DNA from: Moraxella bovis
Lineage (GTDB): Bacteria > Pseudomonadota > Gammaproteobacteria > Pseudomonadales > Moraxellaceae
Reading direction: 5' to 3'
DNA length: 28,617 bases
NCBI RefSeq assembly: GCF_002014975.1
Contig: NZ_MUXV01000049.1
Location: forward strand, 1-28,617
Positions 1-8,339 of the stretch are shown piece after piece. Each line of letters opens with the position of its first letter. Positions within the stretch are counted from its first letter, which is position 1. The translations under genes and the position numbers were made by a program. Below the pieces are notes generated by a model, which worked only from the letters and a program-made list of their open reading frames with translations, was not told the origin of the DNA and searched no databases.

Positions 1-220
1 AAATAGATATTGAAAATTAACATCTGGTATTTTTTAATAAAGATATATTTTTAAAATTTGGACGTATGGGACAAATTGCCATTCACCCAAAAGTCATACT
101 TTATCACAGAGCGAATGTGATTTGCCAATAATAACTCCATCAGCCCAATGGCAGGCACACCCTAATTAGCAGGCTTAATTTTTAGCTTTTTATAAAGGAC
201 TAGTGATTTATCTATAAATA
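1..220. other. AT-rich intergenic segment at window edge
   Basis: I see no open frame, RNA gene or clear promoter here. It is AT-rich with scattered short G+C-rich words and lies beyond the terminator of the pyrD-cvpA-purF operon. The window edge prevents saying which upstream gene it belongs to. Confidence 0.4.
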
Positions 221-251
221 AAAACAGGTCTTATCCGTTAAGACCTGTTTT
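221..251 (-). terminator. Rho-independent terminator of purF operon
   Basis: A perfect 13-bp inverted repeat (AAAACAGGTCTTA at 221-233, its complement at 239-251) surrounds a 5-nt loop. Read on the minus strand it starts 15 nt after the purF stop and runs into a T-rich tail. The A/T flanks are symmetric, so it could also stop transcription arriving from the other side. Confidence 0.85.
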
Positions 252-265
252 TACAAACCATTGGT

Positions 266-1780
266 TTATTCCATGATCCCTGTAATGTCCACAGGGTTAT
301 TTGCCACTTGCTGTTTTTTGGCACCGTCATTGCGTTTGGCTTGTAGCTCTTGTAGGTACTCTTCGGTAATCTGCCCCGCCACATAACAGCCGTCAAACAC
401 CGAGCAGTCAAAGCCATCAACACGACTGTATTTGGTGTTATTAACCGCTTCCACCAAATCATCCAAATCTTGGAAAATCAAGCGGTCAGCCCCGATAATC
501 TCACGCACTTCATCAACCGTACGCCCCGATGAAATCAACTCACTCCGCACTGGCATGTCAATGCCATAGACATTGGGAAAAATCACAGGCGGGGCAACGG
601 ATGCAAAAAAGACGTTTTTCGCCCCAGCATCTCGTGCCATCTGAATAATCTCATGACAGGTCGTCCCACGCACGATAGAATCATCCACCAATAGGACGTT
701 TTTGTTTTTAAATTCCAAAGGAATGGCATTTAGCTTTTGGCGGACACTCTTTTTACGCATGGACTGCCCAGGCATGATAAAGGTACGCCCGATATAGCGG
801 TTTTTGTTAAAGCCTTCACGGTATTTCACGCCCAGATGAGTGGCACATTCTAGTGCCGAGTTGCGAGATGTATCAGGAATGGGAATGACCACGTCAATGC
901 CATGCTCATCACCCCATTCTGCGATGATTTTTTGGGCAAGCTTTTCGCCCATCCGCATGCGAGCCTTATGCACCGAGATATTATCAATGATACTGTCAGG
1001 ACGGGCAAAATATACATATTCAAAGATACAAGGCGTGTGCTTGATTTTGTCGGTGCATTGTTTGGTATACAGGTTATAATTTAAATCAATAAAAATCGCT
1101 TCACCAGGGTTGATGTCTCGCACCACTTCAAAGCCCAGTGCAGTCAGTGCCACCGACTCAGACGCCACCATGTACTCCACGCCAGCGGAGGTCAGACGGC
1201 GACCATAGATGAGCGGGCGAATGCCGTTAGGGTCTCTAAATGCGAGCATGCCATGTCCTGCTATCATCGCCACCACGCCATACGCCCCTTGACAGCGGTC
1301 ATAGACAGCTTGCAAGGCGGTAAAAATATCATCGGGGGCGAGTTTGGTTTTGGTGAATTTTTGTAGTTCATGGGCAAAAATGTTAAGTAGCACTTCCGAG
1401 TCCGAATCGGTGTTCAAATGACGGCGGTCATGCTCATAGACTTCTTTGGCAAGGGTTTCGGCATTGGTTAGGTTGCCGTTGTGTGCCAAGGCAATGCCAT
1501 AGGGAGAATTAACGTACAAAGGCTGAGCTTCTGCCGTGCTTGATGTGCCTGCGGTCGGATAGCGAACATGCCCGATACCAAAATTCCCCACCAAACGCAC
1601 CATGTGCTTATTTAAAAACACATCTCGCACCATGCCATTGTCTTTACGCAGATACAGGCGGTCATCTTTTAGGGTTACTATCCCTGCCGCATCCTGCCCT
1701 CGATGTTGTAACATGGTCAAGCCATCATATAACATCTGACCCACAGGCTCATGGGCACACACACCAATCACACCACACAT
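266..1780 (-). CDS. purF: Amidophosphoribosyltransferase PurF
   Basis: PurF catalyses the first committed step of purine synthesis, making 5-phosphoribosylamine from PRPP and glutamine in the cytoplasm. The 504-residue product matches the usual length of the E. coli-type enzyme (about 505). It begins MCGVIGV, so Cys2 becomes the N-terminal nucleophile of the class II glutaminase domain after Met removal; there is no propeptide of the Bacillus type. The phosphoribosyltransferase half carries the PRPP loop [13 protein letters not shown] at about residues 362-374. The ATG follows a GGAG ribosome binding site. It is last in the pyrD-cvpA-purF cluster, 99 nt after cvpA; cvpA-purF linkage is known from enteric bacteria. 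No PurR-like operator was recognised. Confidence 0.97.
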   Translation of the reverse strand: MCGVIGVCAHEPVGQMLYDGLTMLQHRGQDAAGIVTLKDDRLYLRKDNGMVRDVFLNKHMVRLVGNFGIGHVRYPTAGTSSTAEAQPLYVNSPYGIALAHNGNLTNAETLAKEVYEHDRRHLNTDSDSEVLLNIFAHELQKFTKTKLAPDDIFTALQAVYDRCQGAYGVVAMIAGHGMLAFRDPNGIRPLIYGRRLTSAGVEYMVASESVALTALGFEVVRDINPGEAIFIDLNYNLYTKQCTDKIKHTPCIFEYVYFARPDSIIDNISVHKARMRMGEKLAQKIIAEWGDEHGIDVVIPIPDTSRNSALECATHLGVKYREGFNKNRYIGRTFIMPGQSMRKKSVRQKLNAIPLEFKNKNVLLVDDSIVRGTTCHEIIQMARDAGAKNVFFASVAPPVIFPNVYGIDMPVRSELISSGRTVDEVREIIGADRLIFQDLDDLVEAVNNTKYSRVDGFDCSVFDGCYVAGQITEEYLQELQAKRNDGAKKQQVANNPVDITGIME

Positions 1781-1869
1781 AGTTGTTCACTCCAAAAGTT
1801 TGGCAACACGCCAATTAGGTTAAAAAGATTTAATGCTGATACAGATTTTTAACAAATTTTTTATATTAA

Positions 1870-1896
1870 AAAATCCGCCCTATTGATACGGATTTT
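1870..1896 (-). terminator. Hairpin with T-tract between cvpA and purF
   Basis: On the minus strand AAAATCCG (1889-1896) pairs with CGGATTTT (1870-1877), with an 11-nt loop that contains the cvpA stop codon, followed by several Ts. It resembles a modest intrinsic terminator inside the operon and could reduce transcription into purF. The stem is only 8 bp and AT-rich, so function is uncertain. Confidence 0.4.
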
Positions 1897-2383
1897 CTAC
1901 TTGATTCCATGCTTCACCAAGCACTTCGGTCAATAACGCCTGTGCCACAGGGGCAAGGGGCAGTAAGTTTTGGGCGAGAATGGATTCTTGCCATTGGGGT
2001 AGTTTAATAAGCAAGGGGGATGCGATACTTAGGATAATCAGCACTTTTAACACGCCCTTACCTGCCCCCAAGATACCACCCAAAATGTTATCCAAAAAGC
2101 CCAATTTTAAAAATTTTAAGGTTTTTAATGCCAGCCACGAGATAACGTGCGTGATACTCACAATAATCAGCACAATCACCAAAAACGCCAGCGAAATCTG
2201 TAAGACTTCGTTATCAACCACACCTGCAAACAAAGGCGAGAACTCTTTGGCAAGCGCTGACGCCACAATGAGTGCGACAAACCACGCCACCAGTGACATC
2301 GCTGTCTTAATCGCCCCTGCTTGAAAACCACGCCACAGTCCAACAAGCACCATAAAGGCGATACCAATATCAAGAATACTCAT
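1880..2383 (-). CDS. cvpA: CvpA family inner-membrane protein
   Basis: CvpA is a small inner-membrane protein first named for colicin V production; homologues have been linked to envelope homeostasis and bile tolerance, but the molecular role is not settled. The 167-residue sequence is mostly hydrophobic, with about four membrane segments (near residues 5-20, 25-48, 62-85 and 100-125). It has the family pattern of a Gly-rich start (GLWRGFQAGAIK) and a conserved amphipathic segment (LDNILGGILGAGKGVLKV). The start ATG overlaps the pyrD stop in an ATGA arrangement, implying translational coupling. Its place directly before purF is the classical arrangement and supports the assignment. Confidence 0.93.
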   Translation of the reverse strand: MSILDIGIAFMVLVGLWRGFQAGAIKTAMSLVAWFVALIVASALAKEFSPLFAGVVDNEVLQISLAFLVIVLIIVSITHVISWLALKTLKFLKLGFLDNILGGILGAGKGVLKVLIILSIASPLLIKLPQWQESILAQNLLPLAPVAQALLTEVLGEAWNQVENPYQ

Positions 2384-3498
2384 GCTTTATTCGGCTCGCC
2401 CGAAGTATTTTTGTCCAAGTTGCTATCATTCACGTCTTTATCCAAATCATCAGATTTATCCACCACAACCAAGGCACGCTCTTTGTAGTTGGCAATGCTT
2501 TGCACGCAGTCCTGCACGAGCGAAGGACCTTTATAAACCAGTCCTGAGTACAACTGTACGGCGGTCGCTCCTGCACTCAGTTTACGCACCGCCAAATCAC
2601 CCGTGTCAATACCGCCCACCCCAATCAAATCCACCTTGCCCGACAGTCGCTCAGCAAATGCCGTCAGTACCAACGTGCTTTGATGACTAAGCGGTCTACC
2701 TGACAACCCACCATCTTCATGGGCATGCTCTTGGTCTTCGACACCCACCCGTGATAACGTGGTATTCGTGGCAATCAGCCCATCAATGTCAAAGTTGGTG
2801 AGATTTTTAGCGATGTCATCTATTTGGCTCTCGTTCAAATCAGGGGCGATTTTTAGGGCAAGTGGCACATAGTAGCCATGCTCGTTTGCCAGTTTTGTAT
2901 GGCAAGTTTTAATACCATCTAACAGATGAGCCAGCTCAGACGCTCCTTGCAGGTTTCGCAAATTGGCGGTGTTGGGACTAGAAATGTTAATGGTGATATA
3001 ACTGGCGTACGGATAAACCCGCTCCAAGCAGTACACATAGTCATCCAAGGCACTCTCAACAGGCGTGGTCGCATTTTTGCCGATGTTAATACCAAGCACG
3101 CCTTTGTATTTGGCACGCTCAATATTGGCAATCATCTTATCCACGCCATCGTTATTAAAGCCCATGCGGTTGATAATCGCCCCACTGTCCGGCAAACGGA
3201 ACATTCTCGGACGTGGACTACCCGCCTGTGGTTGTGGCGTGACTGTACCAATCTCCAAAAAACCAAAGCCAAGCTCAGCCAAGGCGTCAATATACTCGCC
3301 ATTCTTATCAAGCCCTGCCGCCAATCCCACAGGGTTCATCAGGCTAATGCCCATGCAGTTGGTCGGCATTGACTGGCGTGGATAAGCAAACCCAAGCAGG
3401 CGTGCTGTATTCAATCGCTCTAAATTTTCAAGCGTCCATTCGTGGGCTTTTTCAGGTTGCATGGAAAATAGATAAGGGCGAAGTAAGCTATATGACAT
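2380..3498 (-). CDS. pyrD: Dihydroorotate dehydrogenase (quinone), class 2
   Basis: PyrD oxidises dihydroorotate to orotate in pyrimidine synthesis, passing electrons through FMN to membrane quinone. Class 2 hallmarks are an N-terminal membrane-association helix (LLRPYLFSMQPEKAHEWT), the motif LEIGTVTPQPQAGSPRPR, NRMGFNNDG, and the FMN/active-site segment INISSPNTANLRNL, where class 2 enzymes use Ser as catalytic base. I chose the start at 3498 because it follows GAGAG, matches the E. coli N-terminus and lies downstream of the extended -10 box at 3533-3541; the longer frame to 3567 starts upstream of that promoter. The product of about 372 residues exceeds the usual 336 because of an Asp/Lys/Asn-rich C-terminal tail. 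It overlaps cvpA by 4 nt. Confidence 0.95.
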   Translation of the reverse strand: MSYSLLRPYLFSMQPEKAHEWTLENLERLNTARLLGFAYPRQSMPTNCMGISLMNPVGLAAGLDKNGEYIDALAELGFGFLEIGTVTPQPQAGSPRPRMFRLPDSGAIINRMGFNNDGVDKMIANIERAKYKGVLGINIGKNATTPVESALDDYVYCLERVYPYASYITINISSPNTANLRNLQGASELAHLLDGIKTCHTKLANEHGYYVPLALKIAPDLNESQIDDIAKNLTNFDIDGLIATNTTLSRVGVEDQEHAHEDGGLSGRPLSHQSTLVLTAFAERLSGKVDLIGVGGIDTGDLAVRKLSAGATAVQLYSGLVYKGPSLVQDCVQSIANYKERALVVVDKSDDLDKDVNDSNLDKNTSGEPNKA

Positions 3499-3532
3499 GG
3501 GTCTCTCAAAATGGATAAATACATCTTTTGAC

Positions 3533-3541
3533 ATTATAACA
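3533..3541 (-). promoter_or_regulatory. Extended -10 promoter for pyrD
   Basis: The minus strand reads TGTTATAAT, a perfect extended -10 element; the expected start point is near 3526, giving a leader of about 28 nt to the chosen pyrD ATG. The -35 region is poor (TTTAAT at 17 bp), which is tolerated when TGn is present. Confidence 0.65.
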
Positions 3542-3602
3542 CATTCTGTTAAAAGATTAAATATCACTCATGATTGACTTTTGACCGCCTTTTATCATCA
3601 AA

Positions 3603-3628
3603 AACCGCCACCCAAATAGGTAGCGGTT
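3603..3628 (-). terminator. Terminator downstream of sixA
   Basis: On the minus strand AACCGCTACC and GGTGGCGGTT form a 10-bp stem with one G-U pair and a 6-nt loop, followed by TTTTTG. It lies 15 nt after the sixA stop and separates sixA from the pyrD promoter. Confidence 0.8.
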
Positions 3629-3642
3629 ATGTTATCAGTCCA

Positions 3643-4140
3643 TCAAGGTTGCACAGGCGAGAATCTCTCACTTTGACGTGCCAGACCTTGGGCGATGATG
3701 TCGGCTGTCATGACTCGATATTCTGCCAAGTCAAACATCGGCGGGGGCAAGCCGTCTGCGTCCAGATACGCCACCATACGAGCGACTATCGGCATATGAC
3801 ATACCACAGCTATCACTTTATCATGCTCATGCCCATAGTGCGATGTAATAATCCGCTCAATGTCCGCCACGCCTACCACAGGGTCATCATCGGGGGTAAT
3901 ACTGTCTAACGTGATGAACGTGGGATTTTGTCCTTTGTCAGTTGCGGTATTTTGCAAGATTTTGGCGGTTTGGTCGGCACGATTAAAGGGACTGGCGATA
4001 ATCATGTCAAGGCTATATCGTTCGGTTAGGTGCGTGGCAGTCTGGTTCGCCTGAGCTTGTCCAAATTCGGTCAAATCACGCCCAGCATCATCAGCACAAT
4101 AGGCGGCTGCTTGTCCGTGTCGGATAAAGATAAGTTTCAT
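3643..4140 (-). CDS. sixA: Phosphohistidine phosphatase SixA-like
   Basis: SixA-type proteins are small histidine phosphatases that remove phosphate from phosphohistidine, for example on Hpt domains or the nitrogen PTS. The 165-residue product starts MKLIFIRHGQA with the catalytic RHG at residues 7-9, and a second active-site His in VVCHMPIV. The length matches the family (about 160) and there is no other domain. I chose 4140 rather than the longer frame because AAGGA precedes this ATG and the RHG motif sits at the N-terminus as in relatives. Just upstream is a 22-bp perfect palindrome at the edge of a repeat element, so its own promoter could not be placed. The substrate is unknown. Confidence 0.88.
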   Translation of the reverse strand: MKLIFIRHGQAAAYCADDAGRDLTEFGQAQANQTATHLTERYSLDMIIASPFNRADQTAKILQNTATDKGQNPTFITLDSITPDDDPVVGVADIERIITSHYGHEHDKVIAVVCHMPIVARMVAYLDADGLPPPMFDLAEYRVMTADIIAQGLARQSERFSPVQP

Positions 4141-4160
4141 GGTAAATCCTTCTTTTAATA

Positions 4161-4389
4161 TAGGGCAAATTGCAATTTGCCCTTGGGGTGTGTTGAATAT
4201 TGGTATTTGCAATGAAAATCACGAAAAATCGCCTGTTTTTCAAGGAAAAAGTGAAGTTTGATAGTCGTTCTATCAAACAAGCTTTTGACTTCGAGCCACA
4301 AGATTTAGCCATTTTTCATGCAAAAATTGATTAAATTATCAAATTTTCATCTTATTTTATAAAAATGTTATCAATGGTAGGCACGCCTA
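4161..4389 (+). repeat. MITE-like repeat, copy A (core plus divergent flanks)
   Basis: The core at 4204-4326 aligns without gaps to the two other copies (15168-15374 and 23515-23721), with 6 differences in 123 bp against the second. It is bounded by imperfect inverted repeats (TTTGCAATGAAAAT and ATTTTTCATGCAAA) and contains the hairpin GTTTGATAG-TCGTT-CTATCAAAC, whose only change from the others is in the loop. Outside the core the similarity stops. The left flank has a 22-bp perfect palindrome at 4162-4183 (half-site AGGGCAAATTG), the right flank has GTAGGC-AC-GCCTAC at 4377-4390. It fills most of the 312-bp gap between gpsA and sixA. I assign no gene here. Confidence 0.75.
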
Positions 4390-4452
4390 CATATTTAGTT
4401 AAAATTTTCAAAGGTACATTTGCAAGAACACAGCGAATTTGACAATCACACC

Positions 4453-5778
4453 CTATTTATCATCTTTATCATCAATAGCTTCATCATCTTTGGGCTTATT
4501 CTCTTTACTTGCTTTTAATACTTTATCAAACTCTTTTGACAGCTTTTCATTGCTCTCATCATGGGGCATGACAAATTCCACATCACTTCGAAACCCTGTT
4601 TCCATCAGGTTTACCGCCACACTCAGAGCCGATTTGTTTTCATATAGCACCGCATATAAGGCATGAGTGATTGGCATATAAATACCCAGTTTTTTGGCTT
4701 GCTCTTCCACCTGAGCGATGGTATTGACCCCTTCGGCGGTTTGCCCCAATTTTTTAATGGCGTTATCCAGCGTGATGCCCTTGCCAAGCATATTACCGAT
4801 TTGATAATTGCGACTTAGGGTGGAGTTGCAAGTGGCATACAAATCGCCCACACCTGATAAGCCTAAGAACGTCAAGGGGTTTGCCCCCACCGCCACGCCA
4901 AATCGGCTCATCTCTGCCAACGCGCGGGTCAGTAGCATGGCTTTGGTGTTCTCGCCCACGCCATAGGCATTTGCCATACCCATTGCCACCGCATAGATGT
5001 TTTTTAAGGCTCCGCCAAGCTCCACGCCCTTGACATCATCGGAGGCAAACACCCGAAAAAATGCACTGTGCAGTGCCGTCTGTACCGCCACTCTGAGTGG
5101 TTCGGACGGGCTAGCAATCACGCTGGCGGACGGCATGTTATTCATGATTTCAAGAGCAAGGTTCGGGCCACTCATCACCCCAAAATTGACCTGTGGCAAC
5201 TCGTCCTTGATGATGTCGCTCATCAGGGCAAACATGCCTTTTTCTATACCCTTGGTCAAAGACACCACCGCTTGATGTGTGATGTATGAGCGGATATTTT
5301 GCAAAGTCTCACGCACCGCCGAGCTTGGCACCGCCACAAAGATGATGTCTTTGCTTTTAACCGACTCCGCCAAATCATGACTAAATGCCAAACGGCTATC
5401 TAGTACATGATTGGGTAGGTATTTTTTGTTAATACGGGTTTTTTGTAGGGCTTTGACCGTCTTTTTATCACGCACCCACAGGGTTGTCTCACAACCATTT
5501 TTGGCGGACAAATTTGCCATTGCCGTCCCAAAACTACCCCCACCGAGTACCACGATACGCAGGGGTGTATCCATGTCCTTATCCACATGAATGCCAAGTG
5601 TGTCGAGGTCTGGCTCTTTTTTGCGTTTTTTGGCAAGATGGGCAAGGTTTGCCAAAATTCCGCCTTCGGCTTCGGATTTTTCTAAAAGATGTCGGGCTTC
5701 TTCTAAGCCTTGATTGATGCTTTGGCTTGCCACATCGACAATTTTTTTGACTTTGGGGTTATCTTTTGGCAATTTCAT
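4453..5778 (-). CDS. gpsA: Glycerol-3-phosphate dehydrogenase [NAD(P)+] GpsA
   Basis: GpsA reduces dihydroxyacetone phosphate to sn-glycerol 3-phosphate for phospholipid synthesis, in the cytoplasm. The Rossmann motif VVLGGGSFGTAMANL is at about residues 77-90; the catalytic-domain motif GGALKNIYAVAMGMA contains the conserved Lys, and LTFLGLSGVGDLYATC is also typical. At 441 residues it is far longer than the usual 330-340. There is an N-terminal Lys/Glu-rich extension of about 70 residues and a charged C-terminal tail of about 35. The upstream ATG is preceded by AAGGA at good spacing, whereas the internal Met69 has AAGGA almost touching the ATG, so the extension is probably real. It is followed by a repeat-filled gap before sixA. 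Confidence 0.94.
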   Translation of the reverse strand: MKLPKDNPKVKKIVDVASQSINQGLEEARHLLEKSEAEGGILANLAHLAKKRKKEPDLDTLGIHVDKDMDTPLRIVVLGGGSFGTAMANLSAKNGCETTLWVRDKKTVKALQKTRINKKYLPNHVLDSRLAFSHDLAESVKSKDIIFVAVPSSAVRETLQNIRSYITHQAVVSLTKGIEKGMFALMSDIIKDELPQVNFGVMSGPNLALEIMNNMPSASVIASPSEPLRVAVQTALHSAFFRVFASDDVKGVELGGALKNIYAVAMGMANAYGVGENTKAMLLTRALAEMSRFGVAVGANPLTFLGLSGVGDLYATCNSTLSRNYQIGNMLGKGITLDNAIKKLGQTAEGVNTIAQVEEQAKKLGIYMPITHALYAVLYENKSALSVAVNLMETGFRSDVEFVMPHDESNEKLSKEFDKVLKASKENKPKDDEAIDDKDDK

Positions 5779-5934
5779 GGAGTCATCCTTTTACATGGAT
5801 TTTTACAGATCCAAATTGTTAAAACATTCAATTAAAAATTTTTTAACTTTTCAATTTTTTTATCATTGTTTTATCAAGGGCGAATAAATTACCCCTACCA
5901 TTCAAAAACAATCAAAATCGTTGAGATTGATAAT

Positions 5935-6507
5935 TTATTGATAAAAATAAACAAATTCCGACAAATCCACCGCTTCACGCTCAGGCATGGCAATATCGCT
6001 TGACCCAACATAAACAAATCCGCACACGGTATTGTCATCGCTAACCCCAAAATGGGCTTTGACGGCAGGCTCATTACACAAATCGCCTGTCCGCCATACC
6101 GTGCGATAGCCCATGCTTTGTAGTGCCAACAGCAGGTTTTGCACCACCGCCCCCACGCACAGAAGTTGCTCAAACTCTGGCACTTTTGGGTGCTGTTTGT
6201 AGTCGGTTGCCACCGTGATAATCATCGGAGCCCGTTTTGGCATATTGATGAGTTTGGTGCGTGCGGTGTCATCTAGGCTCTCGCCGTCTGCTTCGGCTTT
6301 GGCAAGCCCTGCTTGGAGCAATACCTGCCCAAATTCATCAAGGGCTTTGCCTGTCATCACGCCAAACCGATAGGGGCGTAACACCTTATGGTCAGGGGCA
6401 GTCATCGCACACAAAAAGGCGGTGTTTAGCTCATCATGGCTTGGCATGGGTAGGGAGAGTTTGCCAATGCTACGGCGAGCATGGATAAGGGAGATTAGGT
6501 CGTTCAT
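5935..6507 (-). CDS. YdjA-like nitroreductase family protein
   Basis: This is a 190-residue FMN-dependent nitroreductase of the compact YdjA type. The N-terminal motif HARRSIGKLSLPMP and the segment APDHKVLRPYRF match the FMN-binding core of that subfamily; a Gly/Trp-containing segment (GYRTVWRTGDLCNEP) near residues 133-147 matches the C-terminal part of the fold. Members are cytoplasmic homodimers; the physiological substrate is unknown. The ATG follows a weak GAGAA site. It is a monocistronic-looking minus gene between zapE and gpsA. The general family is clear, the substrate is not. Confidence 0.88.
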   Translation of the reverse strand: MNDLISLIHARRSIGKLSLPMPSHDELNTAFLCAMTAPDHKVLRPYRFGVMTGKALDEFGQVLLQAGLAKAEADGESLDDTARTKLINMPKRAPMIITVATDYKQHPKVPEFEQLLCVGAVVQNLLLALQSMGYRTVWRTGDLCNEPAVKAHFGVSDDNTVCGFVYVGSSDIAMPEREAVDLSEFVYFYQ

Positions 6508-6715
6508 GGTTGTTCTCGTTTGATTTTACTTTTAATCGGTTTGGAATATGAATATATAGGAATAATTTATTTTGCCCAAAAATCAAGGTTTTTTATACAA
6601 GACAAATGTAATTCACCCAATCATCGGGTGTGGAAAGTACGCCAAGTACGCCCCTACAAGGCATTTTTCAAAATTTAGCATTGGTACAAATTGGGGTTAA
6701 TTTGCTATAAACCCC

Positions 6716-7813
6716 CTATTCCACCCGATGCTCTTCCGACAGATACTCTTCGGACTGCATTTCTAAGAGGCGTGAACGTGTCCGCTCAATCTCAAAGGCG
6801 AGTTTTTCGCCTTGATACAACTCCAAAATGGACTGCTCGGCACGCACAAGCAATTTGACACGGCGGTCATAAAATTCGTCCACCAAATAAATAAATCGTC
6901 TGGTTGGGTCCATAAACGTATCCGTCAAGGCAGGGACATTATCCACCATTACCGTATCAAAATCACTGGCAATCTCAATAAAATCAGACGCCGAACGGGG
7001 CTGCATACACAAATCCCTAAAACTCGCCAACAGCATGGTCTCGGTACGCTTGATGATATCAATCTTGCGCCCACCGATGACAATGGGGTCGATCAGCACT
7101 TTTTGACCACCTGCCAGCGTGTCAAACCGCTCGGACAGCCAGTCTTTGGTGTCGTCCGTTAGGGGCGATGAGTAGAGTTTGGCTTGCTTTAACAATCTTA
7201 GCCGATAATCCACGCCTGCGTCAATATTCATCACGGTTGTGTGCTTTTCAACCTGCTCGATGGCAGGCAAAAAGCGGTCTCTGTGAATGCCATTTTTATA
7301 AAGTCCAGACGGCTCAATGTTGGAGGTTGCCACAAGCGTAATGCCACGCTCAAAGAGCATACTAAACAAATCGCCCAAAATCATGGCATCCGACACATTG
7401 GAGACAAAAAATTCATCAAAACAAATAACAACCGCCTCAGCATGGATAATATCCGCCACTTTTTGTAAGGGATTGACTTGCCCTTGCAATTTGACAAGCT
7501 CGGACTGCACCCGCTTCATAAAATGATGAAAATGCAGTCGCATTTTTCGCTCTATCGGCAAGCTGTCATAAAACATATCCATAAGCCACGTCTTGCCACG
7601 TCCGACACCGCCCCACATATACAAGCCTTTGGGAGGCGTGGGTTTGGATTTGAACAGACTGGCAAAAAAGCCTTGATTGGTGTTTTGGCTTGCCATGATT
7701 TCATGGTGCAATTTGTCAAGATAAGCAACCGCCTTTGCTTGCACGTCATCATGGCTAAAATTGCCTGTGGCTAGGGCTTCATCATAGCGTTTTTGGGGGG
7801 ATAAATTGGTCAT
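6716..7813 (-). CDS. zapE: Cell division protein ZapE (AFG1-like ATPase)
   Basis: ZapE is an ATPase that acts at the division ring late in constriction and belongs to the AFG1/LACE1 family. The 365-residue product (E. coli about 375) has Walker A GGVGRGKT at residues 68-75 and Walker B CFDEFFV at about 131-137. It also has a sensor-type segment VATSNIEPSGLYKNG and the family sequences DPTRRFIYLVDEFYDRRVKL near the C-terminus. The start ATG has an AAGGA site. Its first 32 nt overlap the end of the DUF3592-like gene, so it is probably co-transcribed from the promoter near 8995. No obvious terminator follows; a GGGGTT/AACCCC stem next to the stop lacks a T-tract. Confidence 0.93.
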   Translation of the reverse strand: MTNLSPQKRYDEALATGNFSHDDVQAKAVAYLDKLHHEIMASQNTNQGFFASLFKSKPTPPKGLYMWGGVGRGKTWLMDMFYDSLPIERKMRLHFHHFMKRVQSELVKLQGQVNPLQKVADIIHAEAVVICFDEFFVSNVSDAMILGDLFSMLFERGITLVATSNIEPSGLYKNGIHRDRFLPAIEQVEKHTTVMNIDAGVDYRLRLLKQAKLYSSPLTDDTKDWLSERFDTLAGGQKVLIDPIVIGGRKIDIIKRTETMLLASFRDLCMQPRSASDFIEIASDFDTVMVDNVPALTDTFMDPTRRFIYLVDEFYDRRVKLLVRAEQSILELYQGEKLAFEIERTRSRLLEMQSEEYLSEEHRVE

Positions 7814-8336
7814 TATTTTTCCTTAATTTAAGCTCATTTTGTGAATGTTTTTCGGCAACCAAATAAGAATGTATGATTTTATAAACGGTCAAAAATAACA
7901 ACGAACACGTACACACAATTATCATAAATACCGAATGCCAATGGCTTGGTGCACCACGTTGTAACTGTGTTTTAAATAAATTGATGTGCGGTTTGTCTTT
8001 TAAATAATACACTTCGACAGTATCGCCCAAAGGTTTACCACAAGACATTCCAACAGATTTGATGTACCTTTTACCATTCACATCAAAACGATAAAATCTT
8101 GTGGCATTCTTTCCACAATATTCACGGTAGGACGTGGCTAATATCAACACGCCATTGTCTTTTAATAACTCGTGTTTCTTTATGGTTTTTTGCTGATTGT
8201 GATAAGCAATCCCACAAAGCACGGCAATTATCAAAGCAGTAATCAAAACCACCACCCAACATAATGCTTTATTGCTTGTTATTAAAGCAAACACTTCGCC
8301 GAGACTGACTTTATTTGGGTCTTGTGATTTTGACAT
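7782..8336 (-). CDS. Two-TM DUF3592-like membrane protein
   Basis: I do not know a function. The 184-residue product has a transmembrane helix at about residues 24-46, an extracytoplasmic-looking domain at about 50-130 and a second helix at about 135-158, then a charged tail. The middle domain has the pattern of DUF3592: a short beta strand (ILATSYREYC), a Cys-flanked stretch, FDVNGKRYIKS, and GDTVEVYYLKDKPHIN. Two Cys residues (in REYCGKN and GMSCGKP) could form a disulfide. It begins 3 nt after the hydrolase stop with no good ribosome binding site, suggesting translational coupling, and it overlaps zapE by 32 nt. Confidence 0.7.
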   Translation of the reverse strand: MSKSQDPNKVSLGEVFALITSNKALCWVVVLITALIIAVLCGIAYHNQQKTIKKHELLKDNGVLILATSYREYCGKNATRFYRFDVNGKRYIKSVGMSCGKPLGDTVEVYYLKDKPHINLFKTQLQRGAPSHWHSVFMIIVCTCSLLFLTVYKIIHSYLVAEKHSQNELKLRKNNDQFIPPKTL

Positions 8337-8339
8337 GGT

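Noticed and set aside
4141..4452. 73-codon minus frame (4091-4312) and the longer N-terminus of sixA (to 4212)
   Set aside because: Both run into repeat DNA; the sixA start at 4140 has the ribosome site and correct RHG position.
5895..5935. Possible terminator after the nitroreductase gene (CAATC...GATTG, then Ts)
   Set aside because: The stem is only 5 bp with an 11-nt loop; too weak to list as a feature.
6614..6630. CACCC/GGGTG hairpin between zapE and the nitroreductase gene
   Set aside because: A 5-bp stem with no T-tract and no matching context; likely chance.
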